In this document: piece after piece, positions 55,166-64,000 of the stretch | Numbering within the stretch: position 1 is the first letter of the stretch | Layout of the letters: the number at the start of each line of letters is the position of its first letter | NCBI GenBank assembly: GCA_930367205.1 | Contig: OV884014.1 | Span: 114,459,768-114,523,767, forward strand | Source of the DNA: Acanthosoma haemorrhoidale | Taxonomy: Eukaryota; Arthropoda; Insecta; Hemiptera; Acanthosomatidae | DNA length: 64,000 nt | Reading direction: 5' to 3' | Notes under the pieces: generated by a model | What the model saw: only the letters and a program-made list of their open reading frames with translations | Databases searched by the model: none | What the model was told of the DNA's origin: nothing | Program-made: the position numbers and the translations under genes

Positions 55166-55465
55166 TCATGGTATTAAAATATTATTCGATTTACTTTGAC
55201 CAAAATTATTTCTCACAACCACTTCTTCAAAAAATGTATTCTTATTATTAACATAGTTGTTTCTCCCTAAATTTGGTAACGCAATTTTCAATATATTTTG
55301 ACCTTGACAATTTACTTTAATAATTTTTAAATTTTTAACAGTAAAATTTCTTCGATTAGTACTATTCTCATTAATTTTGGCTTCGTCCGTGATATTTGAT
55401 TCAGTTTTGACATACTTACATTTTGTGCTTCCCTTCTTAGGTGATAAGATCTTTGTTCTAAGAGT
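55166..55465 (-). CDS. Unidentified ORF in right arm, counterpart of 52300-52617
   Basis: Minus-strand frame from TLRTKILSPKKGSTKCKY to the stop after NNILIP, open for 99 codons with no ATG at its start. It aligns gap-free with the left-arm ORF. The upstream segment (EENYWDEILSKVDDSEIIDI, 55580-55466) is in a different frame and stops at KKYEY. The 8-bp difference between arms just before this ORF changes the frame relation, so neither arm shows one uninterrupted reading frame for both segments. Confidence 0.4.
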   Translation of the reverse strand, partial: TLRTKILSPKKGSTKCKYVKTESNITDEAKINENSTNRRNFTVKNLKIIKVNCQGQNILKIALPNLGRNNYVNNKNTFFEEVVVRNNFGQSKSNNILIP

Positions 55466-55585
55466 TAATACTCATATTTCTTGTTGATATAATCCTTAAT
55501 CTTTAATTCTATCACTTCACTTATGTCTATAATTTCTGAGTCATCTACCTTACTCAATATTTCATCCCAATAATTTTCTTCATGA

Positions 55586-56518
55586 AACTTATGTCATTGA
55601 AAATGTCAAACCCCGGATGGAATCAGGAGAATGTGATGCCCAAAGTATATTACTTCAGTGTGCTCACCTTATTCATGAAAATGATGTCGGCTAGGGTACT
55701 GTAATAATAATAACATTAACACCGTTTGCAATACATCTAAAAAATATGTATGCAGAAAATGCACTTTACAAAACAGCTAGATTTGTAAAAAATGTGGTGA
55801 ATTATAAATGTTTTATATCTTCTTTTATTTGCTTAATGTTAATATTTTTGTTGCTAAATATTCTTTATTATACTTGTTGTTAGTTACTATTATATTAAAT
55901 AATAGTTTGTATTATAAAAAAAAATCATAATTCTATAACAAGGAATTCCTTTTCTATGATTGTAATAAATCAATAAATATATTATATTATGTTGTATTAA
56001 TTAGTTTTGTCTTAATCATCGCTAGTTCTAATGTTAAAATTCATTATCTTAGACACTAATAAAGTTCTTCATTATATCTCATTTATGCCAGATAATATTT
56101 TATTGATGAACACTTAATTCCTTTAGGAGAACAAATTGTGACAGAGTGCTGTATAAATATTGTGCGATTCTACTTTTGTTTTAAATATTTGTATTCTTTC
56201 TTCTTATTAAAGGAAATGGACATTAATAAAAATTCCTAAACAATAATAGTTTATTTCAAAATTTCAAGTAATATTAACTCAGCGCACAATATGGTCCTGA
56301 TGCATAATGATACTATTACAAATGTTAAAATACTAAAATAACTCTAGTCATTTAGAGTTTTATATGCTGTTAAAATAATAATTACCTAATGAAAATATTC
56401 ATACTAATTACATAGTTGTATTTTCCAATGTTGAGGAACGGGTTGGTTTCTCCTGGTCTTCTATTTCCGGTTTCCATCTCTCACGTCTCCGGCCTATAAA
56501 CTCACAAGGGCAAAAAGA
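55586..56518. other. Unannotated AT-rich spacer
   Basis: No gene or element end recognised. Confidence 0.4.
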
Positions 56519-56740
56519 CCTTTTTTTTTTCTTTTTTTTCTTCTTCTTAACCCCTGTTCATTTATTTATTGAAACCAAAGTAAATACAATATTATGCGCT
56601 AAAATGGGCTCCTTGTAATGCATCAGAGGTAACAAAAATTGGAATACGGTGAAAATAACCATATAATGCAAACAATACCAGTGATGGGTTCACCTCCATT
56701 TCACTCATGCTGTAGAACATAATTTTATTTGTAATTACTT
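56519..56740 (-). mobile_element. Diverged Jockey-A-like 3' UTR
   Basis: T-rich tail, AACCCCTGTTCATTTATTTA, CTCCTTGTAATGCATCAG and AGTGATGGGTTCACCTCC occur in the same order as in Jockey-A (AACCCCTTTATTTA, CTCC..GATGCAT, GGTGATGGGGCTCACC). An older or related subfamily. Confidence 0.5.
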
Positions 56741-58706
56741 AATTAATATAAAACAAACTAATAAACCTAAATACACTAATGGCCTAATATTAAGATGATA
56801 TATAACATAAAAGAGCTAATAATATTTATATAATTTGGTCCTATCTAAAGCAGAACACTCTCAAGTAACTTGAATTCAATTTTCAAAACACATTAAATTT
56901 AATAGAACTGAGACGATTAGTTTGTTACATTATTCAAATTGCTAATGATAGCTGCGAATCTGGTTGAAAAATATATATCTAAATATGCAATTTTATCTTT
57001 ATTTAAATAATAACTATGAAACAATAAATTTGTTCAAAATACAACAAGAATACAATAAAATGTTACAGTTACAGATCAAAACTCACTTACAATTAGCAAT
57101 TATTCTAAGTAGAGGACAATCTGCCTCTCTAGAACTTAATTTAAACGGTAATAATGTTTTTTAACATACACATAACAACGAACTTTTATCAAAATTACAA
57201 AACAAAAGTTATTTTGATTAATTATAATATTTATATGTGAATAATATCATTCTATTAACTTTAAATTAAAAAAAAAATTTAATTACCAGGATAATATGTT
57301 TTTCTAACAGTCGCTGTGCATAAATCCCCTAATTTATTATTTACTCCATAAGCCTAAGGGCCTAATGAATCGATACTTTGTGTTTTTAATTTTCAAAGCT
57401 GTTTTGTAGGATTCAATTATCCTTCATTGGAGGTTCATTGAGTTCATTCATCCCGTACCTTACCATACCTTAGTATAGGACCTAACTACTCATTAGAACA
57501 TAAAAACATTTTGATTTGGACAAAAATGAAGTGAGGGAATGTTCGCTATCATCTCCTTCAGGGTGCTAGATAAAGAATAAACCTTTCATAATCGGTTATG
57601 TGAAAAGCACTCGCTGAGAAAGTTTTGATTTAGTAATACCATATAATTATAGGGTTCTGTTGCTTCAATTTCTCAAAATTAGGGTTTCTTTCATTTTTTT
57701 CGTCAATCACCCTGTTTCTTTCTTAATCAATTAATCAAGGTTGGTTAATAACAAGTGCTGAAAAAAATTAATAAAATTATTTCAAACTTAAACTATGCAA
57801 ACACATTGTATAGCTAATGATAAAATGTAAATGTGCTTATATAATTATTTTTCTTGCGTTTTTTTTTTTTTTTTTTTTTTTTTTTTGATGATTAACTATG
57901 AAAATCGAGTTTGGCCTGGTGGTCTCTGGTGGGTCAACAGGCATCTTTGTTAAATCTCACGTTTATTAAAATCATTGATTCTGTTGATTGCAACATTATT
58001 ATATTGTTTTTTTTATTTTTGTACATAATTTTGAAAAATTTAGTTACTGTGGTCACATCTATTCATTTAAATTAGTAATAACTATACACAAAACTATAAT
58101 TAACTGATGTATTAAAAATTTTGATTTTAAGTACGTTATCTAGCTGAAATACGAATTAGAGTTGAGTTTTGCTCTGCAAAATTTGAAGAATTTTGGTTGA
58201 GTTTGAAAGGGCTTAAATGATTGCCCTATGTATTGTATGTAAGAAAATGATTTTATTAATCAATGTATTATAAAACTAAACTATAAGACAAATAGGAAGT
58301 CAACAATGACAATCCCTATATTTTCTAATTTGTGCAGTAATATTATATAAGGACAACAAATATTTATGTTGTCGAAACAGATCATTGAACAAGTGAATTA
58401 TTTTAATTGTCTTGTAATATTTATGAATTTTCACATTATGAAAATGCAGAGGGGATAGTTTCAATAGGAAACAATCATTTTCCAGGTGAAGGTAATATGA
58501 ATTGGTCCAATTACTTTTTGAAGAATTGTACATCGGAAATGTATTGTTTCATGTAACAGCTTCTAGAAGCATCCGCATTTGTTATGTTTTAAGCTGTAGT
58601 TACAAGTAAAGTTTTTACAATCACATTTCTAGCACATACGATCGGAAATGTTTCAGAATAAAACATACTTTTCCCAACAGCCAATTTTTTGCTCAAATTA
58701 AATTAC
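56741..58706. other. Unannotated spacer, 2 kb
   Basis: AT-rich, with a T-run of about 28 at 57859-57886. Open frames at 56964-57164 and 58300-58533 show no recognised family. Confidence 0.4.
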
Positions 58707-58930
58707 TTTTTTTTTCTCTTCAAAACCCCTTTATTTAACAACATTATTTACAAAAAAATGAACAAAATTCAATGTACAAGATTTACAATCTTCTCCTCGT
58801 GCTCCATACCCAGATGCATTTGAAGGAGGTAATATTTACAAAAACAAAATTTTCTATTTGAAGTTAAAAAGTCAATAACAATATACAGGACTAGGTGATG
58901 GGGCTCACCTTCGGTTTACTATGTGGGAAA
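58707..58930 (-). mobile_element. Jockey-A 3' UTR fragment
   Basis: T-run tail at 58707-58718, AAAACCCCTTTATTTAACA, CAGATGCATTTGAAGGAGG and CTAGGTGATGGGGCTCACC; ends at the GGTTTAC just before the coding end. Confidence 0.82.
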
Positions 58931-59740
58931 CTAAATTAAATTACTGTTCATGTCAACATTTATATGATAAATAATTAATTACAAATATCCACGAACATAT
59001 TTCAAACAATGCAGAATGCCTGCTGTGCGTGGATATATAATTATTTTATAAAAAAAAATACACAAGTAAATCAAAAACAATAAAAGTTCTTGATGTTGAT
59101 ATTGTCGTTACTTCTGAAGCTAAAAGTGTACTTTAAGTCAATAGGTAGCGCTAGTTACCTTTTCCCAGTTCTGCGGCATTTGTAATTGTAAATTGTATTA
59201 TCGGATTAAGCTATAATTTCAGAACTACTTATCATTAAGGCATGTCTCTTTTTATTTTATACTGATCTATATGATATTAGGTATTAATTATTTGTTATTC
59301 GATTTTTCCTTAGACATACAACATCTTAATTTAACTGCACTGATCGGTTTAAACTAAACTGTAAATATACATTTACAAGTACAACCCACACATCTGTGGC
59401 GTTCGTGAATAAGTAGATAACTCAAATCATTCACTTAAGAACTGCACAAATGAAGTTACTGAAATCAAACGAACAAATTTGAGCTACCTTAAACTTCACA
59501 TTGGCAATTTTTCTTAGTTAGTAAAACGGAACCAGACTTTAACCGATTTCACAAGGTGTAAACCAGAACAAGATGCGGTTAACTCATTTTATCTGAAAAA
59601 TTTTGGGTCTTTTTGGGAATAGGGAACCCTGAATTGGAGCACCATCGCACAAAATGTAGTCACTTTTTTTTGTTTAATGATATCGAAGCATAATTATACA
59701 TAAAACAAATTATAAATGCAAGAGATGAGCTTCATTTTCC
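58931..59740. other. Spacer with a Merlin-like end at 59604-59632
   Basis: GGGTCTTTTTGGGAATAGGG at 59605-59624 matches the left end of the Merlin element at 62125-62150. Nothing else recognised. Confidence 0.4.
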
Positions 59741-60392
59741 TCTTTTTTTTTTTTAAACCCCTTTTATTAACATTAATACAATGGGCAATATTTACAATTT
59801 ACAAATTCTTCTCGTGCTGCATACTTAGATGCAATTTAAGGAGGGTAGATTTACAATGCAATTGTACAAACAATACAAATAAACAAGACTAGGTGATGGG
59901 GCTCACCTTCGGATTACAAAAAAAGGGAAACTTACAAACTAAAACTTAAAAACTAGAACCTTAAGACTAGAGCGTTCCTGCCTTGACTGCGTTCTGCCAT
60001 CGATGGGGGAACGGAGTGGGGGTTATCGTGCTAAATACCGGTGTTGTCATATGTTACAATGAATCGAAGAATTTGATATGTCTACATTGAATGAATTCAT
60101 CCACCGTAGGCAAATCAAAGACCTTGTGAAGCTCTATGTTGTTCCGCTGCTCGAATGAAGTATGTCTGACCACTTTTATCAGTATACCGTTTTGGAATTG
60201 TTGGAGTCACCGAGCTGTCGTATAGGTCATACGACGAAAAAGCAGTGCACCATACAGCAGAGCAGGCCTGAGTACACTCTTGTAGATCATGAGCTTTAGG
60301 CGCAGTGATAGATTGGGGGAAGTCAATAACTGCTTAAGCCCGCTTGCTTCAAGTTCCTTGCAAAATGGGTACTAAAACCATTTTGCAAGGAA
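59741..60392 (-). mobile_element. Jockey-A copy with hairpin at its 5' end
   Basis: T-run tail at about 59741-59752, 3' UTR with CTAGGTGATGGGGCTCACC, then RT C-terminus (TVDEFIQ..HIKFFDS, TGA in the CGG-TGA-CTC context, LLYGA block). At 60346-60364 the minus-strand CCATTTTGCAAGGAACTTG segment (NHFTKKL region) is followed after eight bases by nearly the same segment on the plus strand (60373-60392), making a hairpin: a 5' inversion. Confidence 0.82.
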
Positions 60393-62120
60393 GTTGAAAA
60401 GGAAGTTTCCCCTTCGGTGGGTTAAAGTGGCTTTTTGTGATATCTGACGTTTCTAAATAATGCCTAAATATTTTTTAGGTATATCTACTAGGCATCTTTG
60501 ACAAAATGTCTTTAGTTTATTTGCTTAAGTTTTTGTCACACCTTTCAGTAAAAAATTCCAAGAGGTAAAATATTGATCAAAAATATCAAATGAAAATCAT
60601 TTTGGGCTAGCAGTTTCTATAAGCTTCTCCCTACAGATGTAGGCTGTTCTTGTTACCAACGGTTTACGTGAATGAAAAATGAAATGTCTATTATTAAAAA
60701 AAGTTACGAATAAATGTTCGTCGTCTTCAATATGTTTCTGCAACCTAACAAACAATGTAGACTACAGCTTAATATCAACCGGATATATTATGAAACTAAG
60801 AAATTTTCAGATAAATTAAAGAATACGTTTAAAGTGAACTTGATAATAAGCAGGTATACGATCGAGTATTGTATATTCCCATGGTCACTGCCACCTGTAT
60901 AAAATTGAGAAATTTGAACTTTTTATTGAATTAAATTATTTTTATCGTTAGCTATTTATTTAAACGAAATAAATTTTACTAGTCAACATTAATATTGATA
61001 AAAAAAATCGTTCCAATTTCGGAACCACCCCCGGGTATAATATATACGTGTGTGTGTTTGTGTAGTACAGTTACATATATATGTACTGTTTGGAGTACAG
61101 TAACTATATATATATTTATTTCTAATAGATATGATAAAAATAAATAATTATTTCTATCACATAAATCGATAATAACTTTAAGTTCCATGCAAATGATCAG
61201 GCCAGGTGAACAGCTGCTTGGCTTCCTTAAGCCTCAGTCGCAGTTCACGGCCCGTGGAGATAGGTTGGGGGTTGGTTCTTCTGCAGTTGTCCTCTGGTGG
61301 TAACTGTGTTGATATTGCAATGCTCATTGGTCAAGATAGTACATAACGAAAATGGATCTTTATATAACTTTGATTTGCGATTAGGTATTTCGATTCACAT
61401 TGATCAGCACAGTATAAAACGAAAATGTGTTTACTTGCTTTTTAATAATTTTGACTTGGTAATTAGGTATTCTAATCTGTGAGGCAGGAAGTCTGGTGAT
61501 GGGCCAGGAAATGCTCAGGGTCAAGTGGGGTGTGTCTTGTCTTAGAGGTACTGTGGCTGATATGGGACGTGTCATCCTCAGGCCGCATCGAAACTAGGTA
61601 GTGATATCACACAGATCGAGGAGCTGACAGAGAAAGCTTAGCATGGGCAAAGTCCAAAGGAAGAAAGCTTTGAAGCAAGGCAAGAGAAACTTGAGGGGAA
61701 AAAATCTAAGAACAGTTCTATCGCAGGGGAATGGAGTGACCCAGACGAAAGTAGTTGTCGCAGGGTAGAGTGTTATGGTTTAAGCTTTATAAGGTAAGGC
61801 GCCATCTTGCATAGTTTTGACCACAATACTCTATCATGTGAGGTACCTTTGTCTAAGTTGCTCCAGTCTTTTGTTTAGAGCCGCTCTTAGATTCTTTGCT
61901 CTCAAGTTTCTCTTGACTTACCTCACTGTTTTCTTCCTTTGGCGTTTGTTTTTACTAGGCACTTTCTGTCAGTTTTTCAATCCGTGTGATATTGGCATCT
62001 AGTTTTGAAGCGATTTAAGGACGGCATGAGCTCGTCTCAGCAATATTATTTTCAACACATGACACGCATGAGTATTTTTTAGCTCTGAACTTTATTTTTA
62101 TCCTCATAGCAATAAAGGGG
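60393..62120. other. Unannotated spacer
   Basis: No exon found. At 61324-61395 and 61398-61473 two diverged tandem copies of about 75 bp share TTGATCA..ATAGTA, AACGAAAATG and ATTAGGTATT. Short TA/TG microsatellites lie near 61045-61110. Confidence 0.4.
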
Positions 62121-62130
62121 ATTCGGGTCT

Positions 62131-63194
62131 TTTTGGGAATATGGTCCCCTGATATCAATGATTGTTCTTAATCATTTCTCTAGTCTATTATCTGTAAATG
62201 AAAGGTTCGGGGAAAGTGTTTAGTAAAAGATGTATTAGTGTTTGAACATATTTATTCACACAAATATGAGTCTATCAAACTTCTTCTTGTACCATGTTCT
62301 TTTTTGTTTCTTGCCTTTGCTTGTGCCCATAACGATTCAATTCGTTGTGTATGACTAACTGTGGTGGGATCTACGAAATTTTTTTAACGATTCACAGTAC
62401 AATGCTGGTAATTCATTCCTGGTATGTTAATAATGCGAGGGTAGGATGCCCACATGTCAGATATAGTGGTTGCACTGGGGTGATTACATTCTGATATTGT
62501 TTTCAGTTGTGTTTCCGATGTACGGTCTGTCACGCAATACATGAAGCATTGCTTATCTTCCCGACAAACACCTCCGAAGACCCATTGATTAGGATTAATT
62601 CTACCAACGTGATTTTTGCGCCGAGGAAAACTCGATTCGTCTTTCTCAACTGTTTCCCTGACCCTCCGATCTTTCTGAAATATTTTAATAAATGATCTGC
62701 GCAGATATTTAGAAATATATTTTACCAATCTGTAATAGTATCGGTTGCTAATCCTAGTCCCTCTTGACAAAATTTAGTAGATGTATATTCTTTTTTCCTG
62801 CAGTATAGCAAAATAACAAAGTTATTAAATGCCAAATTACTGTTTTCTAAAAATGTTCCTTTTCTCCATCCAAAGGTTTCTTTGCAGCCTCTCAAGTTGC
62901 ATCTCCATCTATCCTTTTCGCCATTAGAACACATTTTTTCACAATCGCAATTCCCCCTTAGATTGAAGAAACAAACCCGCTTTTTCCTTCGTATCTAATT
63001 AAGCAGCTAAATCAAATGACGGCATGATGTTTCCCTTCAGGACGACAAAACTAAACTGAAATATTATCAGGTACCAAGGTTTACTAAGACGGGTCAAATT
63101 AAACATACATATATATAAAGACATTACAGGAAAGGTCAAAGGTGGCAAAATAACCAAAACAATGCTAGATATCACTGGGGTCCCTATTCCCAAA
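62131..63194 (-). mobile_element. Merlin-like DNA transposon, about 1.06 kb
   Basis: The left end TTTTGGGAATATGGTCCCCT and the reverse-complemented right end TTTTGGGAATAGGGACCCCA are inverted repeats of about 25 bp that extend into GATATC. The interior encodes an IS1595/Merlin-type DDE transposase on the minus strand. The target duplication expected for Merlin (8-9 bp) is not evident, so outer limits are approximate. Confidence 0.75.
62252..62996 (-). pseudogene. Merlin (IS1595-like) DDE transposase, lightly broken
   Basis: Order on the minus strand: a Cys-rich zinc-binding start (CDCEKMCSNGEKDRWRCN, GCKETFGWRKGTF), a linker (FCQEGLGLATDTITDW), first Asp in VEKDESSF, the signature NPNQWVFGGVCREDKQCFMY, second Asp in TTISDMWASY, and the catalytic Glu in HTQRIESLWAQAKA, ending SYLCE and a stop at 62252. 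Three lesions break it: an in-frame TAA at 62722-62724, a missing base at about 62652, and an in-frame TAA at 62384-62386. All three DDE residues remain. Upstream of 62996 a stop precedes the Cys region, so the true start or an upstream exon is not identified. Merlin transposases resemble bacterial IS1595/ISXO2 proteins. Confidence 0.87.
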
Positions 63195-64000
63195 ATGATT
63201 ACTCGAATTATCCATTGTATTCTCGACCGCTGCAGATAAAACCTGATATATTAAAACTCAGGTTTATTCTAGGTAGGTGCCGTTAGCTAATTTTCTGTGG
63301 GGGGGGGGGGCACTTGAATCAGTGTTGCCACTTTATTTGGTGCAATCACGAAAAACAACCGTTATGTCTTTTCCGTATGATTTTTCCACTTTTTTATAGG
63401 AAATATTTCGGGGAATTGTCACTTCTCCATCACCTTTAATCTGCAACAGGCAGGCTACTTTCAAATAGTATTGATTATATAAGATTTATTTTAGATTTGA
63501 CTTCCAGTTTAATAATATTTTTTTATTGCTGTAAGCTGTTGACATTTTCAAGTAATGATTATTATTATTTATACCGTGAATTTAATTATTGTAGAATAAT
63601 AACAACCCTTATTATTTTCTCTTCCGTGTAAAATTTTACGATTGTCGGTTGAACAGACAGACACACATAAGGGTTTATACTACAGCTCAGAAAATAAAAT
63701 ACGATAGCCTAAAAACGACAAGGCATTCTATGGTTGATATTTTTTTATTGTCATGTAAAGCCCTGACAATTCATACAATCTTATTTCCTCCGTGTGGCGT
63801 CTTCATAAATATTTAGTGAGCATTTGTTATACATTTATGCTTGAAGCAGAGGTGTGCAGTACTCTACAACACTCCACGATCCAAGGAACATCTATCAAGT
63901 AAATATTTGTAATATTGTACACTTCTTTTTGATATTCATTATTTATCATTCGTTGTTTTTCGTTTGTTCTTAGTCATTTTGCTAAAGTTGTCCCTCGTGA
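63195..64000. other. Unannotated AT-rich right end of window
   Basis: No gene recognised; a G-run lies at 63298-63310. Confidence 0.4.

Larger units (their letters stand above)
52190..55585. repeat. Large inverted repeat, arms 1.1 and 1.27 kb
   Basis: 52190-53301 and 54316-55585 are reverse complements with scattered differences. The outer ends begin at GAAGAAAATTATTGGGATGA and the inner ends finish at AGGAGCTAAC/GTTAGCTCCT. The right arm has about 120 bp extra around 54800-54950. Both arms carry the same ORF. The loop (53302-54315) is a Jockey-clade copy plus tail. No known transposon ends or target duplication were recognised at the outer edges. Confidence 0.9.

Overview
The window is eukaryotic nuclear DNA, most likely from an insect. 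The evidence is spliced protein-coding exons, an intron-containing tRNA-Tyr with Pol III boxes, AT-rich spacer DNA, and a dense mix of mariner, Merlin, Jockey-clade, R1-like and LTR elements typical of arthropod genomes. I cannot name the species. Host coding sequence is scarce. I support the first two coding exons of a CCDC47 (calumin) orthologue on the minus strand (positions 561-1474), one divergently oriented first coding exon on the plus strand (2179-2297) and one weaker candidate first exon behind a TATA box (19281-19363).

Layout. 1-2.3 kb: the CCDC47/unknown divergent gene pair. 2.76 kb: tRNA-Tyr(GTA). 3.4-4.6 kb: a complete but frameshifted irritans-type mariner. 7.8-10.4 kb: a solo LTR (family B) split by a 1.93-kb DNA transposon with 40-bp perfect inverted ends and a decayed transposase. 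10.5-17.4 kb: 5'-truncated copies of a Jockey-clade retrotransposon ('Jockey-A'), one of them inside a solo LTR of family G. 20-25 kb: two other non-LTR families ('Jockey-C' and 'E'), an R1-like insertion with a perfect 15-bp target duplication, and a deleted DD41D mariner. 25.9-27.6 kb: a 69-bp satellite, about 24 units. 28-34.8 kb: Jockey-C, a defective Gypsy-like element with primer-binding site and gag remnant, a second solo LTR G, and Jockey-A. 36.0-36.9 kb: a 64/67-bp satellite whose every unit carries an 8-base let-7 seed-match sequence and which lies between diverged inverted repeats. 39-48 kb: Jockey-C, LTR B, a foldback-type mariner, more non-LTR debris and a 19-bp minisatellite. 49-52 kb: a tandem duplication and Gypsy-like LTRs meeting head to head at a perfect palindrome. 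52.2-55.6 kb: a large inverted repeat, arms of 1.1-1.3 kb, each carrying the same unrecognised ORF, with another Jockey-clade copy at its centre. 58.7-60.4 kb: Jockey-A. 62.1-63.2 kb: a Merlin (IS1595-like DDE) element.

There is no operon-like organisation. The window reads as a gene-poor region built by repeated, nested transposition. Insertion order can be read directly in several places: Jockey-A into LTR G, the 40-bp-TIR element into LTR B, and the R1-like copy into family E. Most elements are dead through truncation or frameshift, although several breaks are single small lesions in homopolymers or dinucleotide runs. The observations most worth following are the inverted repeat with duplicated ORF, the let-7-seed satellite, the 40-bp-TIR transposon and the foldback mariner.
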